NCBI GenBank assembly: GCA_025174535.1
Contig: JALBUN010000023.1
Span: 1,178,001 to 1,242,000, forward strand
Source of the DNA: Cantharellus purpuraceus
Taxonomy: Eukaryota; Basidiomycota; Agaricomycetes; Cantharellales; Hydnaceae
Length of the DNA: 64,000 bases
Direction: 5' to 3'
The position numbers and the translations under genes were made by a program. A model generated the notes under the pieces. It searched no databases and was not told where the DNA came from. It saw only the letters and a program-made list of their open reading frames with translations. Numbering within the stretch: the stretch's first letter is position 1; each line of letters opens with the position of its first letter. Shown piece after piece: positions 13,312 to 25,136 of the stretch.

Positions 13312-13730
13312 ACGGCTAATAAATTTTTATAAACTAATAATATAAGCGCTAAGGCCATTGATAATTCTCACAGGTGCTCTACACGTGACAGGAACGTGAC
13401 AGACCTCAATCACTGCGCTGAGTAGTTGATCGAGGTCGCGTGTGGAAAACTCTTCAGGTGCATGAAGGTTTTTGAACGAAAGGGAGGCTGTGGTAACCGA
13501 GGGGGTGAGAGAGACAGGTGGGGGAAGGTGTGCTGAGTTCATGGGTCCAAATGAAAAGTCGGGTCAGCCAGTGAGAACAATGGAGGGGGTAGAAGGGGTA
13601 GAGGAGCTGTAGAACAGCTCAGGCTGGATGGCAGCCATGTGAGGTGAGAAGATGCAGCGTGTGGACGCGTTCTTTACTCTCAAGTTCCCACGGTGTACTA
13701 GTAACTATTATTCTGCCCGGCATACGCCGG

Positions 13731-13766
13731 AGCCAATAATTATTGGTAAAAAATACTCTCTAATAA
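13731..13766 (-). repeat. Right terminal inverted repeat
   Basis: Right member of the inverted pair. Beyond it, the inner sequence also holds a small gccggcatacgccgg-type GC-rich palindrome (near 13717-13731), absent from the left end. Confidence 0.65.
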
Positions 13767-16044
13767 GAATTTCAGAAGGTATACAGCTCCCGGAACCGAT
13801 GGGAGATGAGGTCTTTACATAATCATATAACCGGATCAGCGTATATGATTTCCATATCATATCAAATCGGGGTAGAGCACAAAGGGACTGAACGCTAGAC
13901 GACATCTTCTATCACTGCTGTTGGGCACTTCATGTCGCTTCGGGTATCCTCCAGGAGACTGAAAACTGCAAAATACAGGGCGTATCTCCGTTAGAATACG
14001 GGCTTTGGCTGCTTGAGTTTTCATCATGACACGATGCAGTCTGGTGCCCAAAACTGAATCGTGTTTGAGTTTGTCTCAAGCCATGGTTACACCCTGAATC
14101 ATCTCTTCTCTGGATTATGCACGTCTGAGCGCATCTAATCAAGTTCATTAGATTCTACGGCCAGTCGTGGGGCCCGGATCCATCACTAGCACAATCAAGA
14201 TTGTTTCAAAACTGCATTCGCCGGAGAGACGCTTCCTGGCTTTTCTACATGAAAAGATGTCTAAACAGTAACCGTCCGGCAGGTCTTGAGCGCTTGATAT
14301 GCCATCAAGGTACCTCCCCCACGATGCTGCTGCGTAACTCCACCTGACGGCGTTTATAGCCCTCATGAAAGGAAATGTAAATGAGTGAGTAGGCAGTCAA
14401 TTGAGAAACGGTGGTTACCCAGTCTACTCTTACAGCGCCTACTTATTCCGAAACGCCGTTTCGACCTTCCATCACTCATGATCTGCATTGGGTCCGCAGA
14501 TGCTTTGTCCTCAACTGCAGTCTCAGTCTAGTCGGCGTAATCCAAAGTTGCTGACTCGCATCTTTGCGCATTACCATGACGTGATGCTACTGCTATTTAC
14601 CACCCGACAGGAGTCTGAAACCAAGCTACGTTGTGCCACCGACTATCAATCCAGTGCACATCGCAACAGCGTAGCAAGAACGGATGCCCGCAAAATCATA
14701 TCCTGGACGGGCTGAGTAACTATAATATATATTTTACGATCTATCTTCTTTCCCTAGATAAGCGCAAACCCTGTCTGCTCGATCAAGAGTGACCGGAACA
14801 TCTATAGAACGTAACGGGAGACAAGAAGCTTCCGAGAACACGCTGATTTCGATTGTCATCTACATTGATAGAAGTCCACGAAGCTGAGACTTTTATGCAA
14901 TGCCGGAATTAAAATGCAGTGTCAAGCCCTGGATCTGATGCTGATGCAATTTCGTGGGAACTTACACAAGTTTTACTGCTCGCCTTTTTCAATTTTTGCC
15001 AACGAGTGGAGTGTCAGAAATACGTCCTCGCTCTCCCATGCCACACGCACAAAAGTATTCTCGCCTACCCGGAGGACGAGCAATGCACCCTCACAGGCTG
15101 CGCCGCATGAGTGCTTTCACCGCATCCCGTGATCCATCCGAAGACTATCTGAAATGTTTGGATTGGACAGCCAAATGCATGAAGGGTTCTGGCACTCATC
15201 ACTAGTACAAGCTTGCTACTCTCGACATCGAAGGCACCCTGAGAGCCTATGATGCTTCAGAATATCACCCACCGCCTCCCAAGCAGTCTATCCTAGCCAG
15301 AAGAAGCCTCAACATAATCAACGTTGGATTCGTCGGGATGGACCGTGGCTTGGACAGGAGAAACAGGCCGTGATACCCGGGCTACCGGACAAGACTCCTG
15401 TCATCATGATTATGAAACATGGGGTTCAAAGTCGCAGGTACACCGTTTCATCCCCAATGTGCCCTCGTTTGCAGCTGCCCATGTTTCTGATATCATCCCT
15501 TCATCGGAAGATCAACTATGTTGTCTACACCCCTAATAACCTCATGAGATGCCAGGTCGCAATAACAAATTCTGTTCTGTTCTTCATTCTCAACGATGCT
15601 ACTATTCGACGTTGCCGTAGCACCTAGGGTTACTGTGGAAGCCCGCCTGGGATTTTTCAACCACAATCTGGCGAAAGGCCTGGTGCCACACTGCAACTGT
15701 TGGATTGCTTGTTGATCAAAACGGTCAGCGGGGTGTACGCCAATTGGTCAGGCGCGTCGCTAGAAAACACATGTCAAACGCGCAACGCGTGCATGATGTA
15801 ATTAAAAGAACCTGGAATTAGTTACTTGTATCAGCTGTACTTGTCAAGATACTCTACACGAATGAAAGCTAATATAATTTGCATTGCATATGTACGGAGA
15901 GTTGCACAAAAGAAAAAAAAGAACCGAGATAGCACAGACATGAGATTTCGCCGACTGGGTATTTCAAAGGCCAGCCTTGGGATATTTTGAGACGTCTAGT
16001 AAAGGACGACCAATGCAAATGAAACGTGCAAGCCAGAAGGAGAT
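13767..16044. other. Gene-poor intergenic stretch, right part
   Basis: Over 2 kb without a recognisable gene. A plus-strand run near 15222-15370 reads LDIEGTLRAYDASEYHPP before a stop and could be a decayed exon, but I could not assign it. Other frames are short and compositionally ordinary. Confidence 0.45.
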
Positions 16045-19000
16045 TTATTTGGCGGCTGTGGCTGTCTGTAAGGAGAGATAAACAAACGTCAGACATGTAC
16101 AGTCATCATTGTGCCATACTTACTGCATAGCGTGATGAATGATGCGAGGACGTGACCGATGTTCGATAACGAGGGCCGAGAGTATGAAGTGCACTGGGCC
16201 CCACGGGAGTTTGAGGCATGGTCGCTGTCGGTGCGCGCGTTCCACGCGCAGTCAATGGCGTTGGCGCTCCAATTTGCGACTTCTTTGGTGTCTCAATGAT
16301 CTTGTTCGTGTTTCGACTACTGCTACTGAGAGAATTGGACGAAGTTGAAAGAAGAGTTTTAGATGGGGTGGAGGGAATTGTCTTAGAACTACCCCTGCTG
16401 CGCGCAGCCGTCAGAAAGGGATGCCGCATCGCGGGCTGTGGCTTCAGTCGTCGTTCGGGATCCCAGATCAAGCACTTTGCGATGAAGTCCACGAATAACT
16501 CGTCTTCACATCGTAAAACCTGTGCAAGCGTCTTGGTGCCTGGGCGGCGCCGACGGCCTTTGGAGTTTACGACGGGACGAGGGGCACCAGTTGAGTCTGA
16601 CAACAGTGTGAGAAGATCATCCACTGATATATCCGATGAGCACACACCAAAGAAGAGTCGCTTCCGCGAACTTCGATTAATCAAGTCCTTATCAGGCAAT
16701 CCTAAAACCTCCATTATGCATGACAACTGTTCCTGCTCATTTTCACCAGGGAAAATGGGATATCCTGTGTATAATTCCGCCAAAATGCAACCAAGACTCC
16801 ACATGTCAATGGCAGTGTGGTAATTCATGCCAAGAATGACTTCGGGAGATCGGTAAAAACGAGACTGAATGTAAGTATACACTAAATATCAACGTTTAGT
16901 ACCTGGTGACTTGCACAAATAAGAGAACGGACCTTTCTCATGCTCAAAGCAGCTACTTCCAAAGTCAATAACCTTAATACCACTCTTAGCCGGATGACGA
17001 AGAAGAACATTCTGATTAGATACATGAGACCCTGGATATCACCTACAGCGGCTGACTTCACATACCTCCGGTTTCAAGTCGCAGTGCACAATACGATGTT
17101 GTCGCATCAAAGCAAGTGATGAAAGCATTTGGGAAGTGAACCGGCGAATGAGATTTGTTGTGAACCCGATAAAGCCATTATCCTTGATTAGTTCGTAGAG
17201 ATTGATGCTCAACAGTTCCATCGCAATGCACAAATGATTCCGGAAATAGAAGTGCTCCGTCATCCTGATTACGTGGTGCTTCTCGTCAGGATCCTGGACA
17301 GTAAAACTGAGTGCTTATGTTGCCCGGAGGCACAAAGGCGGAACATACCCATTTGCGTAAGTTTTCAAGAATCTTGATTTCTACGAGTGCCTGATGATGA
17401 AACCGCTTCTTATTACGGATAATCTTGATAGCGGCTGACGTGCCCGTTGCGTGATCTCTGCAATGCAAGACTTGCCCAAACGATCCTTTTCCGAGTGTGT
17501 CCATGATCTCGTAGCGGTATGCAAGATGATCACGATCAATGACAAGGTAGTCACCGCGCTCGTCATCGTAACCGTGATTGTTCGCGGTAACCTCGACCGT
17601 TGCCTGTTTCTTATTGCTGCCTTGACCGACATAGTGTACCGATGGATAGTCAAGTATCTCCTCCCGTTCAAAAGGTGATAAATGTGCGCCAAGGGAACCT
17701 CCAAGCACCTCTGAAAGAACCTCATCAGTAAGTAACACTTGATTCCGTGATGCGAACATACCATTTGGACTCATTTCAGGCACAGGCGTAGAAGGTTCTG
17801 GGAACTTCAAGAGTTCATCCAGTTCCTCTTTCTTCGCACCGTTCGCCAATTTCCTCGCATGTTGACGCTTGATATATGCCATCATTTCTTCATCACCCAA
17901 TAGCTCTTCTTCATCCACTCCTAAAGGAGCTGGGGAAGGTGAAGACAAGGATTGGCGGCTGGAAGATGCGGACGTGGTCTTGAACAAACTGGATGATGAG
18001 TTACCGACCTGTGTCCTGGAAGGAGTAGACGATAGCTTAGGACTAAGCAGTTTCAAGGATTTTGATGGAGATAAAACAGAAAGCCGGTTAGTGCGCGGAG
18101 CAGGTTCAGTCTGCACAGGTGGCAGCATTGCGATGGATCCAGTTGAAGACTTGCGAAGGCCAGTGAATGACATGGAGTCACGCGTGGACTTGCGTGGAAG
18201 CGCCGTGCTGGATAATGAGTTAGGAACGGAACGCGGGACACGGGAAGTTGACTGTGGTGATGCGCGAACAGATGATCGATGTGTAGATGGAGTTACGTAA
18301 ACCTTGGTAGCACCATCACCGTTCTCCAGCATGCCGAATTCATCAAACGACGAATTCTGCTGGTCCGCCGTCTGTACATTGAAATTACCGAGATTGAGAC
18401 TTGTCCGCCGAGATCCTACCATGGACGAACTTGACTTGATAGTAGTCGGCGAGTGTAACGTAGACGACCGGCTTGCCATGCGCGGGATCTTAGTTGGAGT
18501 TTCTTTCGTGAGCGTGCTCTGTGAAGAAACCGATCCTTGGTTAGAACTGGGCTGAGCGCCGTTGGTGCTTGCTGAAGGTGAACCAGCAATGGTTGGAAGC
18601 TGGTGTCGGCTTGCGCGTAGCGAGGCTTCCGACTGTTTGTTCATTGAGCTGACCGTCGATGCAGTAACACGTGAAGACGTTGTCGACGTTCGGGTCACTG
18701 TAGGCGGGTTGCTTGAGGTGGGGCTAGGCGCAGCAGGTTTGAGGTTAGCTACACGCTCCGCAGTCGCAGGCGGGATGGCTGACATTTGCATTGGAGGTAA
18801 TGGCACTAGCTTAGACTTTCTTTGCTCTGTAGAAGAAAGAGTCTGTCACAGAAACAAAGTAAGTTCAACATGAGGTTTTTAGCATGCGAAAAGAATTGCA
18901 CCTTGCCACGTTTACGACCCATAAGCACTGAAATTCTGCTCTCACTTCTGTCCTTATCGTCCTCTTTCCTCTGTTGCCGCTCACGCTCCTTCTCTAGCTG

Positions 19001-22000
19001 TCGTTCACGTTTCTCTTCGCGTTCACGCTCTCGCTCTCTATCCTTATCCGCTTGTGCCTGCAGACTTCTCTTCGAGCTCGAGCCCTTTAGTAATGACGGC
19101 AAACCAAAAACAGAACTCTTCTTCGTTGGTGAAAGCGGGGTCTGCGATGTGTCCTTTGTAGGAGGGGAGGAAGCCACCGCTGCAGCGTTTACAGGCAAGT
19201 TCGTCGCAGAGTTCGGAGCTGAAGGGAATGTTGAGCTAGATGACGATTGCGGTTGTTGATAGAGACTCTGACTTGAAGAACGTCGGAAAAACGGAATGGC
19301 AGATGGAGTCAGCCTGCTGGACTGTGGCTGATGTGAACGGGGACTAAGTGGCGGCTGGCCTGTGGTGTGTGTACTAGTGCTCGACGCAGTCCCGGGTCTC
19401 TCGGGGGTTCGACTGCTGGTGAGCGAGGGTGAGCGGTTACGAGTGCGGTGCCCCCCGGGGGATGTAGAAGCAGGAGACATAGGAACACGGAGAGAGGACA
19501 TAGACGACCGTGCAGTAAGCGCATCTGGATCTGTGGTAGGTATCGACCATAAGGCCTCCGTCATCGTACGTGATGATGAGGTGGCCGATAGTGGCGGCTC
19601 TGGATATCCCACAGAATCAGTAGTGTAAGCGAAAGAGATCGGGCGCTCTTGGGGGATGGAGGACGCTGATGTGCCTAACTGGCGTGAGTCTCGTGTGGCA
19701 GACGATTGCAGTTTGAGGTTAAGCGCGCTAGAAAAACTCCACTTTTTCGATGGCGTACGGTTCGGCTGAGGTGGCGGTGCGACTGGCGGTGCCGCAGGCG
19801 GAGGCTTGGTGGGTGAAGATATGGGAGGGACATCGAGAGACACTGTGCGATCAGGGTCATCAGCAGCAGGAGAAATAACAGGGAAAGTGAGGTTTGTCGA
19901 AGAAGGTAGAGGAGACTTATATGGCGCAAAGTCTTTAGGAAGAGGCGGGACAGGCGGAACAGGTTCGTCTTCAATCGCCTCAACACCATGACTAGCAAGG
20001 CTTGCAGCCCGGTCACGAAGACTTGCCGCGTCGCTCGAGTGCACGCTTGACACATCACTACCGGCGCTGTTCCGCCTATTCTTACTAAATGATGACCGGA
20101 CAGAAATGGCGGATGTTGCGCTCGTACTTGTAGAAAACGTCGTCGAATCGCGAGAGCTTGTGGTTGGGGTCCCAGTGAAGCTTGTCGAAGATGCAGACCC
20201 GCGTTTCGGAGTGAAGCTGGAGCGTGCGTTTGTCGCGCCATCTTTACTTCCAGGACGGCGTCCAGTGCGGCCATGGGCAACAGATGTAGAAGCCGAGGGT
20301 GACAGTTGCGCCGAATCCTCAACATGCGCCTGTGCTCGGGGAGAAATCCTAGAATCGCTCGTCTCTTGCACAACATCAGGGTGTAACTCTTGCTCGATGC
20401 GATCCTTCCCGCTACCTGCACTACTTCTTTTGCTCTTGGCATCCTCGTAGCCTTTGGTGCTCACTACGCTCTGCCGCTTTGACTTTTCCTTTCCCTCTAT
20501 CCCTTCCCACTGGCTCGTTGCCGCTGAGCGACCAGGTGTCCCGGGCCTGCTACCGGACTTGCTCCCACCTAGAGAGACAGATGATCTTGCATGAACCGTC
20601 TTACCCGAGATACCATCAAGTTTGCGCAATGCCTCTACGGTCTCTTGATCATCTAGTGCCGACCAACCTTCTTGCGTGCCTCGAAGCAGCGAGTGTGCGA
20701 CCGATGGGGACATGTGTATCGGCGGAGTAACCACACCTGTGGAGGCTGGATTAGAGCCAGGAGCTGCGTTGGCATTCGCGTTCGCGATAGCAGCGGGAAT
20801 AGGATTTGGGTTCATACGAAGGAAGGGGTGGATAGAGGATGAGGAGGGTGAGGGAGGAAGATGTGAAAAATCAGCGTGACCGTGGTTGAGAGTGCGTCGA
20901 CTTGAAGCGTCTGAAGAAGAGGATGTAGACGCAGATGCAGAGGCAGACGCGTGGCGACTGTGCTTGCCGGTGTGTCCTGGGCCAGAGGCCTGAGACTTGG
21001 GAGTGGTGGTGACAACGTTGAGGTCAAGGACAGTACCACTGCTGGCGCCCCGACGTCGATCCTTGAGACGAGCACTGGCTGTAGTAGCTGAGGCGCCTAG
21101 ACTGCGATGCTTTCGTACCGTGGTAGCAGCATTTGGAGTGCTAGAGGCTTGCGAAGGCTCGGACATGAGAGAGGCAGACTTTGATATGAGGACGCCAGAG
21201 GCATGGTCCATGAGAAATTCATCTGATGTGCGTTTTTTGGCCTTGGGTTGGGAGGCAAAAGAGCTGGGGGGAAGCGTAGCATCAGACGTAGGTGAGGTAG
21301 TTGGCTCCAGAGTTTGTGCGGACGCAGGGGGGAGTATAGGTACTGCAGCAGGCTGACCCTGGGAAACGGTAGCACGTGGTGTCTGGTCAAGCTTCTTCGA
21401 GTCGAGGATGGGTTGCACGCGAGGATAAAGGACTTCTTCACCGCCACTCTCCTCAGTCACAGAGCGTTTGGAGCGAATGGCGTGGTGGGCTGGCGGCTCT
21501 GGTTGGGGTAGTAGAGACTGCAACAACGTGAATAAGCGCTTGACACCATGAAAAGAGCACGCTTGCCTCGACCTCATCTCCATCACCATCGATAGCCTCA
21601 ATTGTCCAAGGACTGCTGGGATCACTGACATCTTCGCGGATGTCAGTTATCTGATCAGAATTGTCGCCTGGGTCCGAAGGCGGACTAGATTTCCACGGTA
21701 CATCAGCACCCTCACGAGTTGCCCATCGCGGGGTTGCGAGCTCTCCCACGCCGACAAGGCCACGTCTGTCGATAGCAGCTGGGTCTCTTGCTGGGGTAAC
21801 GGGGGTAAAGTCTGGGTTCGGGTCTGGCGTGGTAGGGACTGGATCGCTGACAGAAAAGTAGTAGGGATCAAGGGAAGTTGAACCGGCCGAGCCGGATGAC
21901 GGAGCACGCTCCGCGTCTGAAATTGGAGGAGGAGGAGCGAGGGTCTGTTGAAGGATGTGAGTGTGGATGGCAACTTGGCATCGTAGAAAATCAAATTATG

Positions 22001-22078
22001 ATTTACCTGAGAATCGTTAGACTCGATGTCGAGAGCGGGTGGCCTGTCCCTTCTCATGCCCCAGCCTGTAGTTGACAT
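16045..22078 (-). CDS. DYRK-family protein kinase, Pom1-like, with very long disordered N-terminus
   Basis: Serine/threonine (dual-specificity) kinase of roughly 1,850 residues, related to fission-yeast Pom1, which sets cell polarity and size. It starts [16 protein letters not shown] at 22078. The first about 1,300 residues are Ser/Pro/Thr-rich and look disordered, ending in an Arg/Glu coiled stretch ([20 protein letters not shown]). The conserved [20 protein letters not shown] follows. The kinase domain shows [29 protein letters not shown]-type [39 protein letters not shown] and the DYRK loop [38 protein letters not shown] comes next. A last 21 nt exon (TATAAK) ends at 16045; without that splice the frame stops at 16106. 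It shares a 124 bp spacer with uL15m. Confidence 0.9.
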
Positions 22079-22202
22079 GGGAGGTGGTGGTGGGAGAAAG
22101 AAAAGAGCGGAGGAAGCAAGCTGGACCAGTCGATGCTCGTCGTACAACGCGGTGTCAACAACGACCGGTGCTGTCACGGTCACACTGTCACGACGACTAA
22201 GC
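22079..22202. promoter_or_regulatory. Compact bidirectional promoter (DYRK kinase / uL15m)
   Basis: Only 124 bp separate the two divergent start codons, so the 5' UTRs and promoters must overlap. No TATA box is visible. It contains G-rich and ACGGTCAC-like words but no site I can name with confidence. Confidence 0.55.
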
Positions 22203-23081
22203 ATGCCTCCCCGTATAACTCTCACCACTCTCAAGCCGGCACCCGGATCCACCTTCAACGTGAGCTCTTTGCTTTAGTTTTATCGTTTGTTCACTGTTTG
22301 CAGCAAAAACGAGTTGGTCGTGGCCAAGGCTCAGGCTATGGAGGCACTTCTGGACGAGGTCACAATGGTCAGAAATCTCGTTCAGGAAACGGCAAGCCAA
22401 AGGCCGGCTTCGAGGGTGGCCAAACTAGCATCATAAGGCGTTTTCCAAAACGTGGATTTTTCAACCAGTATGCTTGCCATCGTTGCCTTTCTTGCCCATC
22501 CACAATTCTTCTCTAGGAATGCCCGCACATGGGCGCCTGTTAATCTCGACCGTATACAAGCCTGGATCAACCAAGGTCGTCTCGTCTCGTCTCCCAAGCG
22601 GCCTATCACAGCACGCCAACTCCTTCTCTCCGGCTGTGTGCATAATGCTCATGACGGTATCAAAATCCTTGGTGACGGTGCCTCCCATCTCACATCTCCG
22701 GTGCACATTCTTGCCTCCCGTGCATCAAAATCTGCCATTAGCGCAATAGAAGCAAAGGGTGGCTCGGTTTTCTGCAAACACTACAATGCCCTTGCTCTCA
22801 GGGACTGCCTCAAGGGTAACAAACAGCGCCTGAGTGCAGCACCCACCCGCAAGCCCGATATTAGTTTGTCCCTGCCCTCACTCGTGCCTTTCTGTCTCTG
22901 ACAGGCGACTCTCTCTTTAATAGTGTGGTATACAAAATGGGAGAATCGTGGTTACCTCTCACGCGTCGCGATCCAGAAGATGCCCCGCGAAGTTATGGAA
23001 GATCGATGGAAGCATCTTTCCGAACAGCTCAATCGTTATCGAACCCAAGAGTACAGGTTGAAGACTCGCAAGAAGAAATAG
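22203..23081 (+). CDS. Mitochondrial large-subunit ribosomal protein uL15m
   Basis: Mitochondrial ribosome large-subunit protein of about 235-240 residues. Start [19 protein letters not shown], then across an intron [20 protein letters not shown] and NGQKSRSG, the uL15 glycine-rich rRNA-binding loop. [20 protein letters not shown] and [18 protein letters not shown] follow. The C-terminal mitochondrial extension includes [20 protein letters not shown] and HYNALALR. A third intron joins RKPDIM to [18 protein letters not shown], and the gene ends [12 protein letters not shown] at TAG 23079-23081. Three introns are used. It is divergent from the DYRK kinase gene. Confidence 0.9.
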
Positions 23082-23616
23082 TGTTAAACGGTGCACATGT
23101 CGACGTTACAACGATATAGACTTGCGAGTTGTAATCTACGACAGGCACACAGCCCTGACCAGTCAGCCATTCAAGTCAGCCACGAAACCAACAGTTCAAC
23201 TACCACAAGAACCGTGATAGCATGTATATTCCTATGACTCACTCGAGGGACATAAATGCACTCGCCAACGCCATTTTTTTCGGCGTGTATTTCTTATGTA
23301 TACAAGCACTGAATGGATCTGTCCTGCAGACCTCAGAAAATACGTGAAGCTTTTGCCTTGACAACGATATTCGCCACTTCCCAAGTCTACTCTTTTAGCT
23401 AGCTAGTGTTTATGAATTAAGCGATGCATGAATTTTACGGATTATGCATACACTGTCTTCGACTTGCGCGACCATTTTCCGCGTCATCACACCGCATATA
23501 AGCTGCATATAACTTGTATACGATCCCTCGTCTATATGTTCAAATTGCTGCAAATGTATTCATTTGGTGTCACAGTCTACAGAGTGCTATACAGCATATA
23601 CAATGGAAATGCGTGG
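23082..23616. other. Convergent intergenic region
   Basis: 3' flank of uL15m and of the small Cys-rich gene. It is AT-rich, and plus-strand frames overlap the Cys-rich gene antisense and have no family match. Nothing else is seen. Confidence 0.5.
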
Positions 23617-23992
23617 TTAGTGCCTCGCAGCACGTTGCTCAGACTGACGCTGGGTCATGGCACAAGGCATACAAAACGAGGGGTTATACCCCACGCTCTC
23701 AGTCCTAGCGGGCCCCCGGCTACAGGTGCGGCACAACTCAGGCAAGGTCAACGGGAAGTGATGAGGGCACGCACAGCTGAACACAAGTCCTTTGGCAATT
23801 ACGGTTGCAGGGATTGCCGCCTCCATGGAGGATGGAGTGAATGCATTGTCTAGAATGACAGTCAACCTATTCTTTCCGAGTCAATAGGAGAACCAATGCG
23901 AGAAGCATGATCCATACATCTCTATATTCGCCATTGTAGGGAAGCTCGTGGCCACAGCCGTGAGAGATGGTAGAAAGAACACGATGGCACAT
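23617..23992 (-). CDS. Small cysteine-rich protein of a basidiomycete-type family, three exons
   Basis: A short spliced gene of about 89 residues that no single long frame shows. Exon 1 reads MCHRVLSTISHGCGHELPY and ends at YRD. A GT-AG intron (gtatgg...gaatag, about 51 bp) leads in phase to VDCHSRQCIHSILHGGG and NPCNRNCQRTCVQL. A second intron (gtgcgt...ctgtag, about 55 bp) leads to RGPARTESVGYNPSFCMPCA, ending at 23617. The layout MC-x-CGH, DC-x3-C, C-x3-C-x3-C and C-x2-C resembles small Cys-rich proteins I recall as multi-copy in Agaricomycetes. Their function is unknown; paired Cys/His suggest metal binding. No signal peptide is present. A GATAAAAG word about 165 bp upstream may act as a TATA box. 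Confidence 0.6.
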
Positions 23993-25136
23993 ATCAGCTG
24001 GAGGGGTGGTGTATGCTGCATGCCGGTCAGAGAAGGATGGAGGCATTAGATAGGGCACTAACTTGTGATGGCAGAGAACGAGGCAAGCTCTAGAGTTGAG
24101 TAGGGAACTGGGGGAACGAAGACACGAAGACGGGTCCCTTTTATCCCCTTCGCTTCGCAGAGAAGTGGTGCCCATAGAGTTTGCGAAGAACTAGCAGCAA
24201 GCGAGAGCTCATGACAACCAGAGTCTTTGAATAAGCCTGTTGGGGACACAGGGTCGCAAGGGGAGAGATAATTGTATGCAGTTAGAAGATGTGGTTCGCA
24301 GGCATCACCACTCGCCACATTTTACCACTCCAGGCCCTATCTTAACCGAGCGCTATTGAATTCCAGGAGACTCTCACAGTATCGGGGAGGTTACAATAAG
24401 GGAGATGCGACAGAAAAGGACAAGAGATCGAGGCCGGATCGAGCTTGAATTCGTGCATTATACATAGGTCCCATCGATAGCGGCATATTCTACATAGTTG
24501 TAGTTCCGGTCAGAGACGCGAAGCCCGTGAATAGTTGTTGGCAATGAGTCCCGTGTCATATGGCGGCGTCTGACACGCTGAACGAAGAAACCGTAGCGGC
24601 ATTCAGCGCATCCGCGCCACACGACGGAGCTAGAGAACCAACATGCATAGGGTTCTGTGGCGAGATGCAACCTCAGAGACGATCTTGGATTGAGAACCGG
24701 GAAATTAGAGGTGCCCGCAGTAACGCACAGTTTCCAAATGTCGACGTACACGAAATGGAAAGGCGCGCATGCACCTAGAACACCTCGTTGATACACATCC
24801 GACCCACCTTCGATAACATTAGCGGAAGCTCATCGCAAAACCTGGCGCAAGCCTAAAGGGGACATGTATGATTAGTGCAGACTCTTGCTCATCTTTAGAT
24901 GACATACCTGTGTTCCAAGACGAAATCCGTCACTAATAACAGCTTACTGTTATTCTCCGCGTATGATAAGATCTTCGGGAGCTCACTAAAAGAGCAATGG
25001 ATCATTCACGTATTATGTATGCTACAGAAACTATTATTGTCCACAGACACTAATAGGCACGAACACGATCCAAATAAAACTCCTTCGCGCGGAAAGATTG
25101 AAAACGTCTCTGGGCTAGCCCGCTGTCTTGCGTATT
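23993..25136. other. Intergenic region
   Basis: Upstream region of the small Cys-rich gene, with a TATA-like gataaaag on the minus strand near 24143-24150. Several overlapping frames on both strands (24458-24796) have no recognisable domain. Nothing else is supported. Confidence 0.45.

Larger units (their letters stand above)
13276..13766. mobile_element. Non-autonomous TIR element (MITE-like), about 0.5 kb
   Basis: Imperfect terminal inverted repeats of about 33 bp flank roughly 420 bp. The left repeat (13276-13311) contains tagagagtatttgttaccaa and taattactgg. The right repeat (13731-13766), read inward, contains tagagagtattttttaccaa and taattattgg. Inside, minus-strand frames read MAAIQPELFYSSSTPSTPS and, after a stop, NSAHLPPPVSLTPSVTTASL, then EFSTRDLDQLLSAVIEV. 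This resembles the truncated start of a transposon-type protein, which is inference. No complete transposase is present and no target-site duplication could be fixed. A DNA transposon remnant is the simplest reading; the superfamily is unknown. Confidence 0.6.
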
